From the NCBI RefSeq assembly GCF_000820305.1, contig NZ_CDBH01000064.1:248001-312000 (forward strand): DNA of 64,000 bases. The letters are read 5' to 3'. This DNA is from Aeromonas dhakensis (GTDB taxonomy: Bacteria; Pseudomonadota; Gammaproteobacteria; Enterobacterales; Aeromonadaceae). Below, in pieces: positions 19,763-29,424 of the stretch. A program made the position numbers and the translations under genes. Within the stretch, counting starts at the first letter, position 1; every line of letters begins with the position of its first letter. The notes beneath the pieces were generated by a model that was given only the letters and a program-made list of their open reading frames with translations, made no database searches and was not told the origin of the DNA.

Positions 19763-22700
19763 TCAGGGACGACCGGCCGGGCTGGTTGCAACGTTGACGG
19801 CGGCAGTGCTGCCACCATGGCGACCGGAGGTGGCCACTTCGCTGCGCACCAAGGGTGCATACTCGACCGGCTCGCGTGCCGGCAGGGCAGGAGCGGCGGC
19901 CGGAGTTGCCATCGGGGCAGAGGCCTTGCGGGCACCAGCCAGCAGGCTGCCACCGCGCTTGACCTGCTTGGCAGCCGGTTCAACCTTGGCAGTCTCTGCA
20001 GCGACAACAGGCTCGGCCACTGCGGCAACCGGTTCAACGGTCGGTGCGGCAACAACGTCTGCAACTGCCGGGGCGGTTTCTACGGTCGCTTCCACAACCG
20101 GAGTCTCAACAGCCTCAACGACAGCTTCTGCCACGGTTTCCACTGCAACAGGCGCGGCTTCAACAGCAGCAATGACCGGTTCGGCCACCACGGGGGCGGT
20201 TTCGACGACGGTTGCTACCGGTTCAGCGGCGACAACAGCTTCGGCCTGCTCGCTGGCTTCTTCGGCGACGGCCTCGGCAACCACGTGCTCGGTCAGGGCG
20301 GAGGAGGCCTGCAGGGCAGCAGCAACGGCTTCAGCGCTCGGGATGGTGATCACGGGCACAGCCGGCTCTTCCACTTTGACCTGGGCTGCATCGGCTTGCG
20401 CGGCGGCAGTCAGAGTCGGTGCAGCGACTTCGGCAGTCTGCTCTTCATCGTCACGCTGGCTGCGAGCTTCTTCGTTGATGCGCTTGCGGCGTTGGCCTTC
20501 GATACGCTGATTGCGCGGAGTACGGCGGGAACGACGCTGGCCTTCTGCCTGCTCATCCTGCTGTTCAGTCGTGTCAACGGCATCGACGGCGGCAACCGGC
20601 GCTACATCGGCAGCGTGGGCAACAGCGGCGTCATCGGCAGGCGCATCGACGCGGATCTGCTTGCGCAGTTGGCGGCGTTCGCGGCGCTCGGCCACTTTCT
20701 GCTCTTTTTCCTGACGCTGTTCCACGTTGGTGGCAACGGCTTCTACGCTGTCCAGCGTGTCAACCACTACCTCGGCACGGGGTTCACGCGGAGCGCGGGG
20801 CTCACGAGCCTGACGCGGGGCACGGGGTTCGCGCTCCTGACGCGGCTCACGCGCCTCGCGAGGTTCACGTTCCATGCGCTGTTCGCGCACGTCACCACGG
20901 GCTTCACGCTCCTGACGCGGCTCACGCTCTTTGCGCGGGCGACGGTTGCGGCCTTCGCCGTTCTCGCGGCTGGTCACGCCTTCGCGCTTCTCGCCGGCAT
21001 CGCCGTTGCGGCTGCTGCGGTTGTCGTCACGACGACCACGTTGACCACGGCTGCGGGATTCATCGCGCTGATGACGGTGACCGTCCTCTTTGCGAGCCTC
21101 GCGCGTTGCCGGTTTCTCGGCAGGCGCGGTGACCTCGGCGCTGTCAGCACTGCCGCCGAACAGGTTGGAGAGGCTCTTGAACAGCTTGCCGAACAGGCCC
21201 GGCTCTTCGGCAACCGGGGTTGCGACAGGGGCGGGGGCCGCCGGCGCAGCCGGTTGCGGTGCCTGGACGAAGCCTTGCAGCAGGGGCTGCTCGCGCTCGA
21301 TGGTCTGGGCCTGTTTGGGCTGGTAGACCGGCTTGGCAATTTCGGTTTTCAGCTCGTAGCTGGCCGCTTCCGGGATCTCGTTCTGACGGATGCGGGTCAC
21401 TTCGTAGTGCGGGGTTTCCAGGTGCTGGTTCGGAATGATGTAGACACGCACATCATTGCGTTGTTCCAGGCTGGCGATGGAGCTGCGCTTCTCGTTGAGC
21501 AGATAGGCGGCGACATCGACCGGCACCTGAGCATGCACCTGCTCGGTGTTGTCCTTCATGGCCTCTTCTTCGATGAGACGCAGGATGGACAGGGCCAGTG
21601 ACTCGTTGTCACGGATCACGCCCTGACCCTGGCAACGGGGGCAGATATGGCTGCTGGACTCGTTGAGGGAGGGACGCAGACGCTGACGAGACATCTCCAG
21701 CAGACCGAAACGGGAGATCCGGCCAAGCTGGATGCGGGCACGGTCCTGATGTACGGCTTCACGCAGACGGTTTTCCACTTCGCGCTGATGGCGAACCGGC
21801 GTCATGTCGATGAAGTCGATGACAATCAGACCACCCAGGTCACGCAGACGCAATTGACGGGCAATCTCGTCGGCCGCTTCCAAGTTGGTCTGCAGCGCAG
21901 TCTCTTCGATATCGCCGCCCTTGGTGGCGCGGGAGGAGTTGATATCGATGGAGGTCAGCGCTTCGGTCGGATCGATCACGATGCTGCCGCCGGAGGGCAG
22001 GCGCACTTCACGCTGGAAGGCAGACTCGATCTGGCTCTCAATCTGGAAGTGGTTGAACAGGGCAACTTCACCCTTGTACAGCTTCACGCGGTTGAGGAAA
22101 TCGGGACGTACCAGCTCGATGTGCGACTTGGCGCGTTCGAAAATGACCGGGTTGTCGATCAGGATCTCGCCCACATCGCGGCGCAGGTAATCACGGATGG
22201 CACGCACGATGACGTTGCTTTCCTGATGGATCAGCACCGGCGCGGAGCGGCTCTGTGACGCCTTGTGGATGGAGTCCCAGTGGTTGAGCAGAACGTTCAG
22301 ATCCCACTCCAGCTCTTCCGGGGACTTGCCCACACCGGCGGTACGCACGATGAGGCCCATGCCGTCCGGCACGGTCAGGCCGCTCAGGGCTTCTTTCAGT
22401 TCAGTCCGTTCATCGCCCTCGATGCGACGGGAGATACCGCCGGCACGGGGGTTGTTCGGCATCAGCACCAGATAGCTGCCGGCCAGACTGATGAAGGTGG
22501 TGAGGGCTGCACCCTTGGTGCCACGCTCTTCCTTGTCGATCTGGACGATGACTTCCTGGCCTTCGCGGACCACTTCTTTGATGTTGGGACGACCCTGATA
22601 GGAGTAACCGGAGGGGAAGTAATTGCGGGCGATTTCCTTTAACGGCAGGAAACCGTGGCGCTCGGCGCCATAGTCGACAAAAGCAGCTTCGAGACTGGGT

Positions 22701-22849
22701 TCTACGCGGGTGATTTTGCCCTTGTAAATGTTCGCTTTCTTCTGCTCGTGTCCCGGACTTTCAATATCCAGATCGTAGAGCTGTTGTCCGTCAACCAGCG
22801 CTACGCGCAACTCTTCTTCCTGAGTCGCGTTGATTAGCATTCTTTTCAT
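19763..22849 (-). CDS. rne: Ribonuclease E
   Basis: The 1028-residue endoribonuclease is the core of the RNA degradosome. The N-terminal catalytic half is nearly identical to that of E. coli: an S1 domain (about 37-119), DNase I-like catalytic aspartates near 302 and 345 (in SIDINSS and VIDFIDM) and the Zn-link CPRCQGQG near 403-410. An amphipathic [15 protein letters not shown] segment near 560 corresponds to the membrane-anchoring segment A. Next comes an arginine-rich RNA-binding region (about 640-715, many REPR/EREPR repeats), then a long Ala/Val/Glu-rich disordered tail. The C-terminal end probably binds PNPase. A long leader precedes the gene, as in autoregulated rne. Confidence 0.97.
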   Translation of the reverse strand: MKRMLINATQEEELRVALVDGQQLYDLDIESPGHEQKKANIYKGKITRVEPSLEAAFVDYGAERHGFLPLKEIARNYFPSGYSYQGRPNIKEVVREGQEVIVQIDKEERGTKGAALTTFISLAGSYLVLMPNNPRAGGISRRIEGDERTELKEALSGLTVPDGMGLIVRTAGVGKSPEELEWDLNVLLNHWDSIHKASQSRSAPVLIHQESNVIVRAIRDYLRRDVGEILIDNPVIFERAKSHIELVRPDFLNRVKLYKGEVALFNHFQIESQIESAFQREVRLPSGGSIVIDPTEALTSIDINSSRATKGGDIEETALQTNLEAADEIARQLRLRDLGGLIVIDFIDMTPVRHQREVENRLREAVHQDRARIQLGRISRFGLLEMSRQRLRPSLNESSSHICPRCQGQGVIRDNESLALSILRLIEEEAMKDNTEQVHAQVPVDVAAYLLNEKRSSIASLEQRNDVRVYIIPNQHLETPHYEVTRIRQNEIPEAASYELKTEIAKPVYQPKQAQTIEREQPLLQGFVQAPQPAAPAAPAPVATPVAEEPGLFGKLFKSLSNLFGGSADSAEVTAPAEKPATREARKEDGHRHQRDESRSRGQRGRRDDNRSSRNGDAGEKREGVTSRENGEGRNRRPRKEREPRQEREARGDVREQRMEREPREAREPRQEREPRAPRQAREPRAPREPRAEVVVDTLDSVEAVATNVEQRQEKEQKVAERRERRQLRKQIRVDAPADDAAVAHAADVAPVAAVDAVDTTEQQDEQAEGQRRSRRTPRNQRIEGQRRKRINEEARSQRDDEEQTAEVAAPTLTAAAQADAAQVKVEEPAVPVITIPSAEAVAAALQASSALTEHVVAEAVAEEASEQAEAVVAAEPVATVVETAPVVAEPVIAAVEAAPVAVETVAEAVVEAVETPVVEATVETAPAVADVVAAPTVEPVAAVAEPVVAAETAKVEPAAKQVKRGGSLLAGARKASAPMATPAAAPALPAREPVEYAPLVRSEVATSGRHGGSTAAVNVATSPAGRP

Positions 22850-22918
22850 TGAGTTCTCGTTATTTTGTCATTTTGATTTCCTCCACAGGATCCTGCCGGC
22901 GCCGGCCTCGGGTCTTCA

Positions 22919-22951
22919 GCATACTGGGGCAACCTCCCGGTTGGGGTATGC
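22919..22951 (-). promoter_or_regulatory. Hairpin in the rne 5' leader
   Basis: GCATAC pairs with GTATGC and CAACC with GGTTG around TCCC, giving a stem with an internal loop about 70 bases before the rne start. It is a candidate for the cis element used in RNase E feedback control (hp2 in E. coli); sequence identity to that element was not tested. Confidence 0.45.
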
Positions 22952-23132
22952 ATGAGGCGCAAACTAAGGGCACTCTGGTTCAGCCTTCTCGAGAAGGCAT
23001 GAAAAGGATACCGATGTGGAGACAAATAGGCGGTTCTGTTTGCGTTCTCCATGCGCTGTACCTCGCACCCGGGAACCGTCATGTTCTTGTATACACGGTG
23101 TTTCGGGATTGGGTGGCATAATTTTTGGCCAC

Positions 23133-23160
23133 TTAGTACAAGGCTTGAACACAATGACAA
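23133..23160 (-). promoter_or_regulatory. Candidate rne promoter
   Basis: On the minus strand TTGTCA (23155-23160) and TACTAA (23133-23138) are separated by 16 bases. A transcript from here would carry a leader of roughly 275 bases. Confidence 0.4.
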
Positions 23161-23173
23161 AACCTTGTTTATT
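23145..23173 (+). promoter_or_regulatory. Candidate rluC promoter
   Basis: TTGAAC (23145-23150) and TTTATT (23168-23173) are separated by 17 bases. It overlaps the -35 region of the divergent rne promoter candidate, so the two may interfere. Confidence 0.35.
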
Positions 23174-23260
23174 ATCCCATTTAAATCACTTTTATAGCAA
23201 GGCGCCATTTTTCAACAAAGCATGCAGCCAAGGGCCGTCGGCAGTGTTAAAATCCGCGCC

Positions 23261-24205
23261 ATGACACAGATACAACAACAAGTGCAGCTGCTCACCATCG
23301 AAGCTGAGCATGACGGGCAGCGCATCGACAATTTTCTCAAGACTCAGCTAAAGGGCGTCCCCAAGAGCCTGATCTATCGCATCCTTCGCAAGGGGGAAGT
23401 GCGCGTCAACAAAAAGCGCATCAAACCGGAGTACAAACTCTGTGCCGGCGACGAGGTACGGGTTCCCCCCGTGCGGGTCGCCGAAAAGAATGAATTGCCC
23501 TCGGCCAACCTCGGCAGCATCCAGCGTCTGGAAAGCCAGATCCTGTTTGAAGACGACGCCATGATCGTGCTCAACAAGCCGTCCGGCATGGCCGTTCACG
23601 GCGGCAGCGGGCTGAGCTTCGGGGTCATCGAAGGACTGCGCGCCCTGCGCCCGGAAGCCCGTTTTCTCGAACTGGTGCATCGTCTCGATCGCGACACCTC
23701 CGGTGTGCTGCTGGTCGCCAAGAAGCGCAGCGCCCTGCGCAGTCTGCACGAGCAGCTGCGGGTCAAGACCATGCGCAAACAGTACCTGGCGCTGGTGCGT
23801 GGCCAGTGGCAACCCCACGTCAAGGTGGTCAATGCGCCGCTGCGCAAGAATGATCTGCAATCCGGCGAGCGGGTCGTGCGGGTCAGCGCCGATGGCAAGC
23901 CGTCTGAAACCCGGTTTCGCATTGCCCGTCAATTCGCCGAGGCGACCCTGGTCGAGTGCAGCCCGATCACCGGCCGTACCCACCAGATCCGGGTGCATAC
24001 CCTGCATGCCGGCCACCCCATCGCGTGTGACGACAAGTATGGAGAAGCGGCATTTGACGAGAAAATGCGCAGCCAAGGCCTGAAACGGCTCTTCTTGCAT
24101 GCCTGGCGGCTGACCTTCACCCATCCGGCCGATGGTCGCGAGATGCAGGTCGAAGCGCCCCTGTCGCCCGAGCTCGAGACCTTCCTCAACGGATTGGCGC
24201 GCTGA
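23261..24205 (+). CDS. rluC: 23S rRNA pseudouridine(955/2504/2580) synthase
   Basis: The 314-residue enzyme has an N-terminal S4 RNA-binding domain (about 20-80) and the RsuA/RluA catalytic motif HRLDRDTSG with aspartate D143. The start MTQIQQQVQL is chosen because a longer frame would begin inside the promoter region. Its stop shares one base with the start of the following HAD gene (TGATG), so the two are co-translated. Divergent from rne as in E. coli. Confidence 0.95.
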   Translation: MTQIQQQVQLLTIEAEHDGQRIDNFLKTQLKGVPKSLIYRILRKGEVRVNKKRIKPEYKLCAGDEVRVPPVRVAEKNELPSANLGSIQRLESQILFEDDAMIVLNKPSGMAVHGGSGLSFGVIEGLRALRPEARFLELVHRLDRDTSGVLLVAKKRSALRSLHEQLRVKTMRKQYLALVRGQWQPHVKVVNAPLRKNDLQSGERVVRVSADGKPSETRFRIARQFAEATLVECSPITGRTHQIRVHTLHAGHPIACDDKYGEAAFDEKMRSQGLKRLFLHAWRLTFTHPADGREMQVEAPLSPELETFLNGLAR

Positions 24206-24852
24206 TGACGCAGATCCGGCTCGCCATTTTCGACTGGGACGGTACCCTGATGGACTCGGTGGGCCGGATAGTGGCCTGCGTGGCTGCCGCCGCCCGTGAC
24301 TGTGCCGAGGTGGTGCCCACTGCCACCGAGACTCATCAGATCATCGGACTCAGTCTGGAGGTCGGTATCCCCCGGCTGTTTTCCCTGGAGCAGGGCGGTG
24401 AGCGAGCCAATGCTCTGATCGACCGCTATCGCCACCACTATCTGCACGATGCTACTCCCAGCCCCCTGTTTGCCGGGGCGAGGGAGCTGCTGCACGGCTG
24501 GCACGAGCAGGGCATTGCGCTGGCGGTGGCGACTGGCAAGTCACGGCGGGGGTTGGACAGGGTACTGGATGAAACCGGGTTGCGGTCACTCTTTGCCGTC
24601 ACGCGCGGGGCGGATGAGGCCAACTCCAAGCCTGATCCCCTGATGTTGACCCAGATCCTGACCGAGCTGGCGCTGATCCCGTCACAGGCGGTGATGATAG
24701 GTGACTCCATCCACGACATGGCGATGGCCGAAGCGCTGGCCATGCCGCGCATCGGCGTAAGCTGGGGCGTGCACGACCGGGGGCGCCTGCAGGCCCACCA
24801 TCCGCTGGCGGTGGTCGATACCATGGCGGAGCTGAGGGCGCTGCTGGGTTGA
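24205..24852 (+). CDS. HAD family hydrolase (phosphoglycolate phosphatase-like)
   Basis: The 215-residue protein has HAD motif I FDWDGTLMDS (nucleophile D10, D12), motif II in VATGKS, motif III in SKPDP and motif IV in MIGDSIHDM. It belongs to subfamily IA with a helical cap (about 18-80). The substrate could be a small phosphorylated metabolite. It is translationally coupled to rluC, an association seen also in Vibrio-like genomes. Confidence 0.88.
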   Translation: MTQIRLAIFDWDGTLMDSVGRIVACVAAAARDCAEVVPTATETHQIIGLSLEVGIPRLFSLEQGGERANALIDRYRHHYLHDATPSPLFAGARELLHGWHEQGIALAVATGKSRRGLDRVLDETGLRSLFAVTRGADEANSKPDPLMLTQILTELALIPSQAVMIGDSIHDMAMAEALAMPRIGVSWGVHDRGRLQAHHPLAVVDTMAELRALLG

Positions 24853-24873
24853 TGACAAGCACCGGGAGGCAAT

Positions 24874-24903
24874 AAAAAACGGAAGCCAAGGCTTCCGTTT
24901 TTT
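24874..24903. terminator. Bidirectional terminator between the HAD gene and yceF
   Basis: CGGAAGC (24880-24886) pairs with GCTTCCG (24891-24897), flanked by six A and six T residues. It serves both convergent genes. Confidence 0.9.
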
Positions 24904-24924
24904 ATTGCCAACATTCTACCTTCA

Positions 24925-25506
24925 TCAGGGCAGAGAGAGGCCGTGGCGCTCCAGCAGTTCGATCAGTCCGATCAGCGGCAAGCCGATCAGTGCATTGGGA
25001 TCGCGTCCCTCCAGAGCCTTGAACAGCACGATACCCATGCCTTCACACTTGAAGCTGCCGGCGCAGTCGAGGGGACGCTCGGCCTCCACATAACGGCGGA
25101 TAGCCCCCTCATCCAGCTGGCGAAAATGGACGGTGAAAGGCTCAACCAGCTGCTCGACCCGGCCGGAGGCCGCATCCAGTACGCACAGGCCGGTATAAAA
25201 GGTGATGCTGCGCCCCTGGGCCGCCATCAGCTGGGCTACCGCTTGTTCGACCGTTCCCGGTTTCCCCAGGATCCGGCCATCGCAGACGCACACTTGATCC
25301 GAGCCGATGATCAGCCCTTGATCACGCAGGCCGGCAATGGCGTTGGCCTTGGCATGGGCAAGGCGGGCCACCAGCGCCTGTGCCTCTTCACCGGGCAGCA
25401 CAGATTCATCGACTTCGGGCGCGGCGCACTCAAAGGAGAGGCCCAGCTTTTCCAGCAATGCTTTGCGGTAACGGGAGGTGGAGGCGAGGATCAGGGGGCG
25501 CGACAT
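24925..25506 (-). CDS. yceF: Maf-like nucleotide pyrophosphatase YceF
   Basis: The 193-residue protein matches the YceF branch of the Maf/HAM1 family: LASTSRYRKALLEKLGL at the N terminus, DESVLPGE, GSDQVCVCDGRILGKPG and the IGLPLIGLIELL end. YceF-type enzymes hydrolyse 7-methyl-GTP and related modified nucleotides to the monophosphate. The gene lies between rluC and yceD as in E. coli, although it is transcribed towards rluC. Confidence 0.94.
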   Translation of the reverse strand: MSRPLILASTSRYRKALLEKLGLSFECAAPEVDESVLPGEEAQALVARLAHAKANAIAGLRDQGLIIGSDQVCVCDGRILGKPGTVEQAVAQLMAAQGRSITFYTGLCVLDAASGRVEQLVEPFTVHFRQLDEGAIRRYVEAERPLDCAGSFKCEGMGIVLFKALEGRDPNALIGLPLIGLIELLERHGLSLP

Positions 25507-25734
25507 GACAATCAGGTATCCAGGTTCAGAAACGGGCAGGCGCCGATGGTATCGCCATCGTGCGGCGCGGGCAAATATCTCCGCGCTCGCAAGCGGGTGA
25601 TCCTGCTCGATGCGCTGGCCTTGCTCAGAACACAGTGCGCGTCGGCTACATCTGGCTGATGGAGTGACACTGACTGTCTCTGTCCCGTCCGAAAACGGCT
25701 ATAAGCATAAGAGCGGGGTAACGGGGGCGATGAG

Positions 25735-26400
25735 ATGAACAAGCTGGGGGCATGGTTGTTGTGGCTGCTCTGTCTGCCCGTCTGGGGACAAGGCTGGCAC
25801 CTGCAGGCAGGGGAGGAGGGCATACTGCTGTGGACCCGCCCTCATCCACCCGGCGCCTTTCTGGCCTTGCGACTGGAGATGTATGTGGCAGCGCCCCCTG
25901 CGGCGCTGCTCGCGGTGTTGCGTGATACCGGTCGACATCAGGAGTGGCTGCCCCAAAGCCTGGAGGTGAGGGTGTTGGCCAAGCCCGCCCCCGATGAGGA
26001 TATTGTCTATACCCGCCTCGCTGCCCCCTGGCCCGTACAGGACCGGGAGCTTATTACCCACTCCCGCCTGCAACGGCTGCCAGATTGCGGCCTGGTGCTG
26101 AGCGTCTGGGCGGCCCCGGATGCTTTGCCGCCTTATCCCGGCCGGGTGCGGATCCGCACCAGTGAAGGACGCTGGGAAGCGCTGCCTCAGCTGAACGGCA
26201 CGACGCTGGTGCGTCTCGAAACCTATACCAACCCGGGCGACACGCTGCCCGCCTGGCTCGTCAATCCCATGGCTGCCGACGCTGCGCTGCAGAGTTTTCG
26301 CGCCATTCGCCGCCTGATGGAGGCCGCCCCGGTGGAGATCTGTGCCTGTCTTCATCAGCGACATGGTGGAAAGCATGGTGCTTGTGGCGCCACCACTTGA
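25735..26400 (+). CDS. Predicted secreted START/SRPBCC-domain protein
   Basis: The 221-residue protein begins with a probable signal peptide (MNKLGAWLLWLLCLPVWGQG, cleavage near 19). The remainder resembles the START-like lipid-binding fold seen in many gammaproteobacterial hypothetical proteins: the helix-loop APPAALLAVLRDTGRHQEWLP, then WPVQDRELITHSRL and NPMAADAALQSFRAIRRLM. A lipid or other hydrophobic ligand in the periplasm is possible but not demonstrated. A GCGATGAG sequence provides a modest ribosome site. Confidence 0.7.
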   Translation: MNKLGAWLLWLLCLPVWGQGWHLQAGEEGILLWTRPHPPGAFLALRLEMYVAAPPAALLAVLRDTGRHQEWLPQSLEVRVLAKPAPDEDIVYTRLAAPWPVQDRELITHSRLQRLPDCGLVLSVWAAPDALPPYPGRVRIRTSEGRWEALPQLNGTTLVRLETYTNPGDTLPAWLVNPMAADAALQSFRAIRRLMEAAPVEICACLHQRHGGKHGACGATT

Positions 26401-26611
26401 CTACAGCAGGGTGGGGAAGGCAGGGCGAATTGGACAAGCAAGTGACGGCGGGACGGTCTGACAACTGTCTGGGGCCTGACGCACCAGCAAATCCGGCCAG
26501 GATCCGGTGTCGGATCCGCAGGTTTGTGGCATAATCAGGCACCGGTGAGCGCAAGTTCCGCCATGTGCGGGGGTTGTGAGGTTAAAATCATCGGTGGTAA
26601 GGACTTTTTCC

Positions 26612-26639
26612 TTTGACTATCAGTTGTTGGACCTATAAT
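26612..26639 (+). promoter_or_regulatory. Promoter of the yceD-rpmF-plsX-fab operon
   Basis: TTTGAC (26612-26617) and a perfect TATAAT (26634-26639) are spaced 16 bases apart. The expected start of transcription is only about 5 bases before the yceD ATG at 26651. Confidence 0.65.
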
Positions 26640-26650
26640 ATTCGCGCCCT

Positions 26651-27172
26651 ATGCAAAAGGTGAAGTTGCCCGTAAAGGTTGATCCAGTCCGTAGTGCCTC
26701 GAAGCTGCTCGATTATGTCGGGATAGTGGAAAAGTCGCAGATGCCCAGGCTGGAGGAATCAACCGCAGGCTTGCGGAGTGATATCGATGTATCGCTGCAC
26801 TTTGGCAAAGATGTCCAGAAGTTGACCGTTATGAAAGGCACTGCCCATGCCAAGGTTGACCTGGTTTGCCAGCGTTGTGGGGAGACATTCGAGCATCTCT
26901 GTGAAGCTGAATTTATCTACACTCCGCTGTTCGAAAGAACAAACGAGGAAGAACTGCCGGAAGCTTATGAGCCCATTGAGTTGGACGAAAACGGCGAGAT
27001 GGATCTTCATCAAATCCTGGAGGATGAACTCATCCTCTCGTTACCGCAGGTGGCCATGCATCCCATGGATGCTTGCCCGCGCGGTAACATGGAGATGACC
27101 TGGGGTGAAATCGAACCTGCTGATGAGCGGCCGAATCCCTTTGCAGTTCTTGAAGAGCTTAAACGTAAGTGA
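26651..27172 (+). CDS. yceD: YceD, DUF177 23S rRNA accumulation protein
   Basis: The 173-residue protein matches YceD along its length, beginning MQKVKLPVKVDPVRSASK. It has a C73-x-x-C76 pair in VCQRCGETF and the conserved end PNPFAVLEELKRK. In E. coli and plants the family is needed for normal 23S rRNA levels. It precedes rpmF by 19 bases, in the well-known yceD-rpmF-plsX-fab order. No Shine-Dalgarno sequence precedes its start, which is almost at the predicted transcription start. Confidence 0.93.
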   Translation: MQKVKLPVKVDPVRSASKLLDYVGIVEKSQMPRLEESTAGLRSDIDVSLHFGKDVQKLTVMKGTAHAKVDLVCQRCGETFEHLCEAEFIYTPLFERTNEEELPEAYEPIELDENGEMDLHQILEDELILSLPQVAMHPMDACPRGNMEMTWGEIEPADERPNPFAVLEELKRK

Positions 27173-27191
27173 ATTTAGGAGTTAGCCTACA

Positions 27192-27359
27192 ATGGCCGTA
27201 CAACAGAACCGTAAAACCCGTGCCAAGCGTGGCATGCGTCGTTCCCACGATGCGCTGACCACCGCTGCCCTGACTGTTGATCAGACCAGTGGCGAAATCC
27301 ATCGTCGTCACCACGTGACTGCCGATGGTTTCTACCGCGGTAAAAAGGTAATCGCTTAA
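27192..27359 (+). CDS. rpmF: 50S ribosomal protein L32
   Basis: This 55-residue protein begins [19 protein letters not shown] and ends [10 protein letters not shown]. It is the L32 protein that binds 23S rRNA near the base of domain II. It is short, basic and has a good TTAGGAG site upstream. It lies in the operon linking ribosome and lipid synthesis, 9 bases before the plsX start. Confidence 0.97.
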   Translation: MAVQQNRKTRAKRGMRRSHDALTTAALTVDQTSGEIHRRHHVTADGFYRGKKVIA

Positions 27360-27368
27360 GGATTGCCT

Positions 27369-28388
27369 TTGTCTACGCAAACTGTCGCGCTAGACATCAT
27401 GGGGGGAGATGTTGGCCCCTCGGAAACAGTGCCTGCCGCCGTGCAGGCACTGTCTCTTTTACCCCAGCTGAAATTGATCCTGGTCGGTGACCAGCACCAG
27501 ACCATACCCCTCCTGCAGCAACATGGCTTGCTCAATCACCCTCGTGTCCGTTTTGTACATGCCTCCCAGGTCGTTGGGATGGGCGACAAACCGATCGTGG
27601 CACTGCGCACCCTGAAAGACTCCTCCATGCGAGTCGTACTCAATCTGGTCAAGAGCGGCGAGGCCGATGCCTGCGTCAGCGCCGGCAACACAGGTGCACT
27701 GATGGCCATGGCCAAATGCGTGCTCAAATCCCTGCCCGGCGTCGACCGACCCGCCCTCATCAAGGCGCTGCCCACCCTGTCTGGCAAACGCACCGTGATG
27801 CTGGATCTCGGTGCCAACGTCAGCTGCGATGCCGACACCCTGCTGCAGTTTGCCGTGATGGGCTCAGTGGTGGCTGAAAAGGTGGAGGGGATTGCCACTC
27901 CCAGGGTGGCCCTGCTCAACGTGGGGGAGGAGGAGATCAAGGGGAACGATCTGGTGCGCCACAGTGCCGAACTGCTGCGCCAGTGCCAGGCGCTCAACTT
28001 TGTCGGCTTTGTCGAAGGGGATCGAATTTTTAGCGGCGATTGTGACGTGATCGTCTGCGACGGTTTTGTCGGCAACGTCGCCCTCAAGACGGCAGAGGGG
28101 GTGGTACGGATGATGGCCCAACTAGCCGGATATCCCCGCAAGAAACGCAGTTTTCTTGGTCGTATCGCCGAATTTATGTTCAAACGACGTTTTTCTTACC
28201 TGAACCCCGACCAGTATAACGGTGCAAGTCTGTTAGGATTGCGCGGCATTGTGGTAAAAAGCCATGGGCGTGCCGAACGGCGTGCCCTGTGTAACGCGAT
28301 CCTGCTGGCCGCGCAAGAGGCCAAGCATCAACTTCCATTGCGAATCGCAGATCGCCTTGAATCTGTCTTTTCCGACAGGGATCTATAA
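27369..28388 (+). CDS. plsX: Phosphate acyltransferase PlsX
   Basis: The 339-residue enzyme makes acyl-phosphate from acyl-ACP for the PlsY pathway of phospholipid synthesis. The conserved start region [20 protein letters not shown] and the GNTGALMAM and [13 protein letters not shown] segments are present. There is no ATG. I choose the TTG at 27369 because AAGGA ends 6 bases before it, while the TTG at 27363 is too close. The gene is in the usual position between rpmF and fabH. Confidence 0.93.
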   Translation: MSTQTVALDIMGGDVGPSETVPAAVQALSLLPQLKLILVGDQHQTIPLLQQHGLLNHPRVRFVHASQVVGMGDKPIVALRTLKDSSMRVVLNLVKSGEADACVSAGNTGALMAMAKCVLKSLPGVDRPALIKALPTLSGKRTVMLDLGANVSCDADTLLQFAVMGSVVAEKVEGIATPRVALLNVGEEEIKGNDLVRHSAELLRQCQALNFVGFVEGDRIFSGDCDVIVCDGFVGNVALKTAEGVVRMMAQLAGYPRKKRSFLGRIAEFMFKRRFSYLNPDQYNGASLLGLRGIVVKSHGRAERRALCNAILLAAQEAKHQLPLRIADRLESVFSDRDL

Positions 28389-28395
28389 GAACTCT

Positions 28396-29355
28396 ATGCA
28401 TAGCAAAATTTTGGGTACTGGCAGCTATCTGCCGCACTCAGTACGCACCAACGCCGACCTCGAACAGATGGTAGAGACCAGTGACGAGTGGATTGTGGAG
28501 CGTACCGGGATCCGTGAACGCCGCATTGCCGGTGCCGATGAAACCGTTGCAACCCTGTCTCACCAGGCAGCCCTGCGCGCGCTGGAGGCCGCAGGTCTGA
28601 CTGCCGCCGATCTCGACATGATAGTGCTGGCCACCACCAGCGCCGAAAACGCCTTTCCGGCCGCCGCCTGTGAGCTGCAGGGGCTGCTCGGGGTGCAAGG
28701 GATCCCGGCCTTCGACGTGGCGGCCGCCTGCGCCGGCTTTACCTACGCGCTCTCCATTGCCGATCAGTTCGTCAAATCCGGTGCCGCCCGCCACGTGCTG
28801 GTCGTCGGCGCCGATGTGCTGTCGCGCATGTGCGATCCCGAGGATCGTGGCACCATCATCCTGTTCGGGGATGGGGCAGGGGCCGTGGTGATCGGTGCGA
28901 GCGACACCCCAGGCATCCTCTCCACCCATCTGCATGCCGATGGCCGTTATGGCGAGCTGCTCAAGCTGCCGCAGCCTCGTCGCGGCATGCCGGGGGCCGA
29001 GCTCGAAGCCTACATGTACATGAAGGGCAATGATGTCTTCAAAGTCGCGGTCACCCGTCTGAGCGAGATCGTCACCGAGACCCTGGCCGCCGCCGGCATC
29101 GAGCCGAGCGAGCTGGACTGGCTGGTGCCCCATCAGGCCAACTTCCGCATCATCAGCGCCACCGCCAAGAAGCTTGGCATGGGGCTGGACAAGGTGGTGC
29201 TGACCCTCGACAAACACGGCAACACCTCTGCCGCCTCCGTGCCCATCGCCTTCGATGAAGGGGTGCGTGACGGCCGGATCAAACCGGGCCAGCTGGTCTT
29301 GCTGGAAGCCTTCGGCGGCGGTTTTGCCTGGGGCTCGGCGCTAGTTCGCCTCTGA
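28396..29355 (+). CDS. fabH: 3-oxoacyl-ACP synthase III (KASIII)
   Basis: The 319-residue enzyme starts fatty-acid synthesis by condensing acetyl-CoA with malonyl-ACP. The catalytic cysteine C112 lies in [13 protein letters not shown], at the same position as in E. coli. The histidine (PHQANFRI) and asparagine (HGNTSAAS) of the triad follow. The start [13 protein letters not shown] is 7 bases after plsX. A longer in-frame extension into plsX has no ribosome site. Confidence 0.97.
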   Translation: MHSKILGTGSYLPHSVRTNADLEQMVETSDEWIVERTGIRERRIAGADETVATLSHQAALRALEAAGLTAADLDMIVLATTSAENAFPAAACELQGLLGVQGIPAFDVAAACAGFTYALSIADQFVKSGAARHVLVVGADVLSRMCDPEDRGTIILFGDGAGAVVIGASDTPGILSTHLHADGRYGELLKLPQPRRGMPGAELEAYMYMKGNDVFKVAVTRLSEIVTETLAAAGIEPSELDWLVPHQANFRIISATAKKLGMGLDKVVLTLDKHGNTSAASVPIAFDEGVRDGRIKPGQLVLLEAFGGGFAWGSALVRL

Positions 29356-29424
29356 TCGTCAGCGGGGTGGGACGAGCGTCTCATCCTGCCGTTCTCATTT
29401 TTCTCTTATTTAAAGGAATCAATG

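Larger units (their letters stand above)
22850..23260. other. rne leader and divergent rne/rluC promoter region
   Basis: This 411-base gap separates the divergent rne and rluC genes. It contains no gene. It holds hairpins in the rne leader (22919-22951) and overlapping divergent promoter-like elements near 23133-23175. E. coli rne likewise has a long leader through which RNase E controls its own mRNA. Confidence 0.7.

Noticed and set aside
26500-26517. GGATCCG/CGGATCC inverted repeat before yceD
   Set aside because: Short stem without T-tract and with common restriction-site-like composition; no evidence that it terminates or regulates.
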